DNA of 7,417 nucleotides, taken from an uncultured Dysosmobacter sp. (GTDB lineage Bacteria; Bacillota; Clostridia; Oscillospirales; Oscillospiraceae). Positions 6,020-7,417 of the stretch are shown here, piece after piece. The stretch covers positions 1 to 7,417 of the forward strand of contig CAKTSC010000062.1 of NCBI GenBank assembly GCA_934597465.1, in the 5' to 3' direction. The notes beneath the pieces are model-generated. The model was not told the DNA's origin. It searched no databases and saw only the letters and a program-made list of their open reading frames with translations. The stretch's first letter is position 1, and each line of letters starts with the position of its first letter. The position numbers were made by a program, and so were the translations under genes.

Positions 6020-6061
6020 AAGGCGCACCTTCCCCGGTTTCCCCGTCGGAAGGTGCGCCTT
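6020..6061. terminator. Bidirectional Rho-independent terminator between convergent genes
   Basis: A perfect 14-bp stem, AAGGCGCACCTTCC (6020-6033) with GGAAGGTGCGCCTT (6048-6061), encloses a 14-nt loop. On the plus strand TGTTTTCC follows; on the minus strand TTCTTCTTTT follows. It can end both the alpha/beta hydrolase transcript and the EamA transporter transcript, which converge here. Confidence 0.93.
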
Positions 6062-6087
6062 GTTTTCCTGAAAGAGGGATATCTCCC

Positions 6088-6972
6088 TCAGGACTTCGCC
6101 GCTCCCTCCTTGGCGGGGGCCGCACCCATGCTGACGGAGCAGAGCACCACGCCCGCGATCACCAGCAGGCCGCCCAGGATCGTCCGCCCGCCCGGGATCT
6201 CCCGGAAGAGGGCTGCCCCCATCAGGGAGGCGAACACCGGCTCCAGGGGCTTCACGGCGGAGATGAAGGAAGCCGGCAGGTACTTGAGCCCCCAGGAGAA
6301 GACGCTGTGGCCCAGCAGGGTGCAGAAGACCGCCATCCCAAGGGCCGTGAGGCCGTTCACCGCCCCGTAGCCCAGCAGGGGCGTCCCCTGGCAGAGCAGG
6401 AAGGCCAGCAGGCAGAGGAAGGCCCCGGCGTAGACCAGGAAGGTGTAGACCGTTGCGCTGAGCGTCCGGCGGCAGACGCTGCCCAGCAGCGTGTAGCCCG
6501 CCGCGGCGGCCGCCGCCAGCAGGGCCAGGCCGTCCCCCAGCAGGATGTCGCTGCCGCCGCCGGTGTCCGCCAGGGCGATGACGCAGCCCCCCGCAAAGGT
6601 CAGCAGGATCCCCAGCCAGCCCCGGCCGCTGACCCGCTGCCCCAGCAGCGCCATGCCCAGCAGCGCCACGAAGAAGACCTCCGTACTGGTGAGCACGGTG
6701 GAAGAGGCGATGCTGGTGCGCTGGATGGAGGCGAAATAGGTGGTGAAATGCAGCGCCAGAAAGGCCCCGCTGCCAAGGCACAGGAAAAGCTCCCGGCGGC
6801 CCAGGGCCCGGAGCTCCGCCCGGTGGCAGAGCAGCAGCACCGGCGTCAGCAGCAGCACGGCCAGCCCCATCCGGTACAGTGCCAGCACCCCGGAGGGGGC
6901 GGTGGAGCAGCGCACCAGGATGGAGGACAGCGACACCCCCGCGACACCCAGGATCACAGCCAGTTGCTTCAT
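6088..6972 (-). CDS. EamA/DMT-family membrane transporter
   Basis: A 294-residue inner-membrane protein of the drug/metabolite transporter superfamily, which exports or takes up small metabolites such as amino acids or purines; the cargo is not evident. It has the usual two EamA repeats of five helices each. The first runs from ILGVAGVSLSSILVR near the N-terminus to an ALLGMALLGQ-type segment and a LLTFAGGCVIALA helix near 125-137. The second begins around GDGLALLAAAAAAGYTLLG and ends in VKPLEPVFASLMGAALF (typical of EamA domains) and a last helix, ILGGLLVIAGVVLC. A short charged tail follows. The start is placed at 6972: it gives a hydrophobic first helix and has AAAGGAG at 6981-6987. The frame is open further upstream to 7134, but that would add a non-membrane, compositionally odd 54 residues running into the tRNA-Lys gene. 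Transcription is leftward, downstream of the tRNA cluster. Confidence 0.92.
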   Translation of the reverse strand: MKQLAVILGVAGVSLSSILVRCSTAPSGVLALYRMGLAVLLLTPVLLLCHRAELRALGRRELFLCLGSGAFLALHFTTYFASIQRTSIASSTVLTSTEVFFVALLGMALLGQRVSGRGWLGILLTFAGGCVIALADTGGGSDILLGDGLALLAAAAAAGYTLLGSVCRRTLSATVYTFLVYAGAFLCLLAFLLCQGTPLLGYGAVNGLTALGMAVFCTLLGHSVFSWGLKYLPASFISAVKPLEPVFASLMGAALFREIPGGRTILGGLLVIAGVVLCSVSMGAAPAKEGAAKS

Positions 6973-6987
6973 GGAAAAAGCTCCTTT

Positions 6988-7060
6988 CGAAGGGATCCCG
7001 CCCATCGGGGCGGACAGGGCGGGCGGAAGCGCCCCGGCGCTTTCCGGCAGCCCCGGAAAA
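6988..7060 (-). other. GC-rich leader with stacked inverted repeats before the transporter gene
   Basis: Between the tRNA terminator and the transporter ribosome binding site lie AAGCGCC-CC-GGCGCTT (7027-7042) and TTTCCGG-CAGCC-CCGGAAA (7041-7059), which share two bases, plus CGCCC/GGGCG pairs around 6999-7025. I see no sigma-A promoter with AT-rich boxes, so the transporter may be read by leakage through the tRNA terminator or from a promoter I cannot recognise. Confidence 0.4.
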
Positions 7061-7095
7061 GGGAAAAGCTCCTCCCCGCGATGGCAGGGAGGAGC
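7056..7095 (-). terminator. Rho-independent terminator after the tRNA cluster
   Basis: Read on the minus strand, GCTCCTCCC (7095-7087) and GGGAGGAGC (7076-7068) form a 9-bp stem with a 10-nt loop. TTTTCCCTTTTCC follows. It lies 4 nt beyond the CCA end of tRNA-Lys and would end the leftward tRNA transcript. Confidence 0.85.
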
Positions 7096-7099
7096 CCAT

Positions 7100-7175
7100 T
7101 GGTGACCCGGCGGGGATTCGAACCCCGGACCCACTGCTTAAAAGGCAGTTGCTCTGCCGACTGAGCTACCGGGTC
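7100..7175 (-). tRNA. tRNA-Lys (anticodon UUU)
   Basis: A complete cloverleaf of 76 nt including an encoded CCA. The acceptor GACCCGG pairs with CCGGGTC. The D arm is GCTC...GAGC. The anticodon stem is ACTGC/GCAGT with loop CTTTTAA, so the anticodon is TTT and position 37 is A. The T arm is CGGGG-TTCGAAT-CCCCG. The discriminator is A. tRNA-Lys(UUU) is a known substrate of MtaB-type methylthiolation at A37 and of 2-thiolation at U34 in bacteria. Confidence 0.97.
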
Positions 7176-7206
7176 AGGATGCCCTGTGCGAGCTCTGGGA
7201 AAGAAA

Positions 7207-7281
7207 TGGCTGGGACGGCTGGATTCGAACCAGCGGGTGAGGGAGTCAAAGTCCCTTGCCTTACCACTTGGCGACGCCCCA
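7207..7281 (-). tRNA. tRNA-Gln (anticodon UUG)
   Basis: A complete 75-nt cloverleaf with encoded CCA. The acceptor TGGGGCG pairs with CGTCCCA (one G-U). The D arm is GCC...GGC. The anticodon stem is AGGGA/TCCCT with loop CTTTGAC, so the anticodon is TTG. The T arm is GCTGG-TTCGAAT-CCAGC and the discriminator G is typical of tRNA-Gln. It lies 31 nt upstream of tRNA-Lys in the direction of transcription. Confidence 0.97.
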
Positions 7282-7292
7282 ATGGAAAAAGA

Positions 7293-7323
7293 AGAGGGGA
7301 TCGGGGAAACCCCGATCCCCTCT
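7293..7323 (-). terminator. Terminator-like hairpin between tRNA-His and tRNA-Gln
   Basis: A perfect 14-bp stem, AGAGGGGATCGGGG (7293-7306) with CCCCGATCCCCTCT (7310-7323), closes on a 3-nt loop. On the minus strand TCTTTTTCC follows immediately, ending about 4 nt before the 5' end of tRNA-Gln. It looks like a Rho-independent terminator for tRNA-His, yet leaves no room for a promoter before tRNA-Gln. Confidence 0.8.
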
Positions 7324-7331
7324 GTCCTGTC

Positions 7332-7408
7332 TGGGGTGGGTGATGGGACTCGAACCCACAACGCCCGGAACCACAATCCGGTGCTCTGCCAATTGAACTA
7401 CACCCACC
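7332..7408 (-). tRNA. tRNA-His (anticodon GUG)
   Basis: A complete cloverleaf with an encoded CCA and the extra 5' G (position -1, at 7408) that pairs with discriminator C73, the hallmark of tRNA-His. The acceptor GTGGGTG pairs with CACCCAC. The anticodon stem CCGGA/TCCGG has loop TTGTGGT, giving anticodon GTG. The T arm is TGGG-TTCGAGT-CCCA plus flanking pairs. It is the first visible gene of the leftward tRNA cluster. Upstream sequence is cut by the window edge. Confidence 0.97.
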
Positions 7409-7417
7409 AGATGGGAA

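Noticed and set aside
5666..7099. Long minus-strand open frame (477 codons) through the alpha/beta hydrolase and transporter
   Set aside because: It crosses the bidirectional terminator, is antisense to the hydrolase and is out of frame with the EamA transporter. The product is a Gly/Ala/Pro-rich shadow.
1..7417. CRISPR array, insertion sequence, prophage or integrase signs
   Set aside because: No regularly spaced direct repeats, transposase or integrase motifs were seen. The tRNA genes have no obvious duplicated 3' end within the window that would mark an integration site.

Overview
The window looks like chromosome from a GC-rich, low-to-mid Firmicutes lineage. Several things point to gut Clostridia such as the Oscillospiraceae: strong AAGGAGG-type ribosome binding sites, Rho-independent terminators, tRNA genes with encoded CCA ends, MtaB-type protein sequence, and an intergenic imperfect palindrome of the kind scattered through these genomes. 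The family placement is an inference from style, not from a search.

Layout, left to right. (1) 1-1010, minus: a cysteine desulfurase (NifS/IscS family), cut by the window edge after its catalytic cysteine. (2) 1011-1284: an intergenic region with one plausible promoter for each direction. The two face each other, one has a 15-bp palindrome in its spacer, and three hairpins follow before the next gene. (3) 1285-4841, plus: a tight operon of HAD hydrolase, mtaB (tRNA methylthiotransferase), a decayed metallo-beta-lactamase-fold gene, yfbR-like 5'-nucleotidase and a second HD-domain phosphohydrolase. It ends at a strong terminator at 4890-4930. (4) 4931-5317: noncoding, with a ~117-bp long imperfect palindrome, a further hairpin and a promoter. 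(5) 5318-6004, plus: an alpha/beta hydrolase. (6) 6020-6061: a bidirectional terminator shared with the next, convergent gene. (7) 6088-6972, minus: an EamA/DMT-family transporter. (8) 7068-7408, minus: tRNA-His, tRNA-Gln and tRNA-Lys, transcribed leftward, with a terminator-like hairpin between His and Gln and another terminator after Lys.

How the parts may fit together. The HAD and the two HD proteins fit nucleotide or phosphate-ester housekeeping. MtaB and the cysteine desulfurase both belong to tRNA sulfur chemistry, and the tRNA-Lys(UUU) in this window has the A37 that MtaB-type enzymes modify. The clearest anomaly is the metallo-beta-lactamase gene. It keeps its HxHxDH motif, then shifts frame twice and is truncated, and one frame happens to stay open into yfbR, giving a false 346-residue fusion. 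I see no convincing undescribed system. The best leads are regulatory (the facing promoters and the inter-tRNA terminator) and the broken gene.
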